Positions 32,377 to 32,658 of a stretch of DNA of 32,658 nt are shown one piece after another; the stretch's first letter is position 1, and every line of letters starts with the position of its first letter. The notes beneath the pieces were generated by a model. The model was not told where the DNA came from, did not search any database, and was given only the letters and a program-made list of their open reading frames with translations. The stretch comes from Pseudoxanthomonas mexicana (GTDB lineage Bacteria; Pseudomonadota; Gammaproteobacteria; Xanthomonadales; Xanthomonadaceae). A program made the position numbers and the translations under genes. The stretch lies in assembly GCF_010093385.1 (NCBI RefSeq), contig NZ_PDWV01000045.1, positions 1 to 32,658 of the forward strand, read 5' to 3'.

Positions 32377-32436
32377 ACCTAACACCAGAATTAAGCCGAC
32401 CCGCGAAGCGGGTTCGGCTTGAATGATTTGTTAGGC
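32377..32436 (-). repeat. attC of cassette 22
   Basis: 60 bp, one change near the right core (GAATGATTTG); cores ACCTAAC and GTTAGGC. Rightmost attC of the window. Confidence 0.95.
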
Positions 32437-32447
32437 CCAGGGCACGC

Positions 32448-32561
32448 CTACTTGATGAGCCTAATCTCTTTGCCGTCCTTATCCCGAACGGCGACTGCCC
32501 CGATACTTTGCAGCGGAGGCTGCCCGACGTGTGGACCGGCCAGCCTTTCGTAGACATCCGG
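32448..32561 (-). pseudogene. Cassette 22: 3' end of a gene cut by an IS
   Basis: A minus-strand frame ends at the TAG 32448-32450 and reads, at its C-terminus, GAVAVRDKDGKEIRLIK. It stays open to the right into the insertion element, so its true 5' part is displaced beyond it or lost. The boundary is approximate. Function unknown. Confidence 0.45.
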
Positions 32562-32658
32562 TTGCCATAATTGATGGCAATGACCGAGGTGTTTATGGGC
32601 AACAGCAAGCAGTACACAGATGAGTTCCGGGCCGAAGCGGTGAAGCAGGTGATCGAGC
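32562..32658 (+). mobile_element. Left end of an IS3-like insertion sequence
   Basis: The sequence changes here from cassette to transposase gene. TTGCCAT at 32562-32568 and ATGGCAA at 32574-32580 form a perfect 7-base dyad near the probable terminus. The exact terminal inverted repeat and target duplication cannot be placed because the right end is outside the window; the true left end could be anywhere in about 32,480-32,575. Confidence 0.55.
32580..32658 (+). CDS. IS3-family transposase OrfA, N-terminal fragment
   Basis: The frame begins at ATG 32580, or at ATG 32595 five codons later, and reads GNSKQYTDEFRAEAVKQVIE up to the window edge. This is the classical N-terminus of IS3-family OrfA, a helix-turn-helix protein that binds the element's ends; OrfAB made by frameshifting is the transposase. 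Only about 26 residues are visible. It is the only plus-strand gene in the array region. Confidence 0.82.
   Translation, partial: MTEVFMGNSKQYTDEFRAEAVKQVIE

Larger units (their letters stand above)
21386..32561 (-). mobile_element. Chromosomal integron cassette array (distal part)
   Basis: The region has 22 recognisable attC sites plus two relics, spaced 0.3-0.95 kb apart. The attC consensus is 60 bp with RYYYAAC and GTTRRRY cores around an imperfect hairpin. Genes are all on the minus strand with their 3' end at an attC. The extra unpaired base of the attC stem (C on the minus strand, G on the plus strand, beside the AAGCC arm) independently gives the same orientation. The base composition is lower in GC than the flanking chromosome. 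No integrase gene is inside the window; it is expected to the right. Such homogeneous repeats mark sedentary chromosomal integrons (as the VCR, XCR and PAR repeats do). Confidence 0.95.

Noticed and set aside
22044..32436. CRISPR array
   Set aside because: The repeats are 60 bp or more, imperfectly palindromic and separated by 0.3-0.95 kb gene-bearing units; the spacing and content are those of attC sites.
32366..32617. Minus-strand 83-codon frame at the right end
   Set aside because: It crosses the IS boundary and an attC; most of its length translates the repeat.

Overview
The window is bacterial chromosome, very probably from a gamma-proteobacterium of the family Xanthomonadaceae (Lysobacteraceae). 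The evidence is the high GC content and codon use of the left two thirds, the family-typical thymidine kinase, DcaP-like porin and other proteins, and an array of attC sites resembling the Xanthomonas-type integron repeats. Pseudoxanthomonas, Stenotrophomonas or a relative is plausible, but I cannot fix the genus from sequence alone.

Left part (1-21,302) is ordinary, densely coded chromosome. In order it holds a truncated lipoprotein gene, pyrF coupled to a frameshifted e(P4)-type acid phosphatase, a YceH-family protein, a three-gene unit (membrane protein, VOC protein, DinB protein), rep helicase, a Sel1-like exported protein and tdk. It continues with an ECF sigma factor/Ser-Thr kinase pair, an ABC ATPase overlapping mutM, an EF-hand protein and a tautomerase-like protein. 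A carboxylate module follows: DcaP-like porin plus MHS-type transporter, diverging from acs, with a NarL-type response regulator behind acs. A HIT protein closes this part.

Right part (about 21,386-32,561) is a chromosomal (sedentary) integron cassette array. I count 22 attC sites, mostly 60 bp and nearly identical, bounding 22 cassettes. Two decayed attC-like sites flank an OsmC-like gene at the left end. All cassette genes lie on the minus strand, and the extra unpaired base of the attC stem gives the same orientation. The integrase and attI should therefore lie to the right, outside the window, and the left end is the distal, oldest end. Nineteen cassettes carry a gene, two are homologous cassettes without an intact gene, and the rightmost is cut by an IS3-like element whose orfA begins at 32,580. 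Most cassette proteins are unknown; about half are membrane, lipoprotein or secreted proteins, and one is a GIY-YIG/DUF4357-type nuclease.

The most unusual signals are in the array. The two ends of almost every cassette are complementary over 9-13 bases, well beyond the 7-base core. The attC core supplies the stop codon of 14 of 19 genes. Two diverged 0.3-kb cassettes share five similarly spaced CCGAAGCC-type motifs but no common intact reading frame. The distal end shows graded decay that seems to have absorbed an OsmC-like gene into the chromosome.
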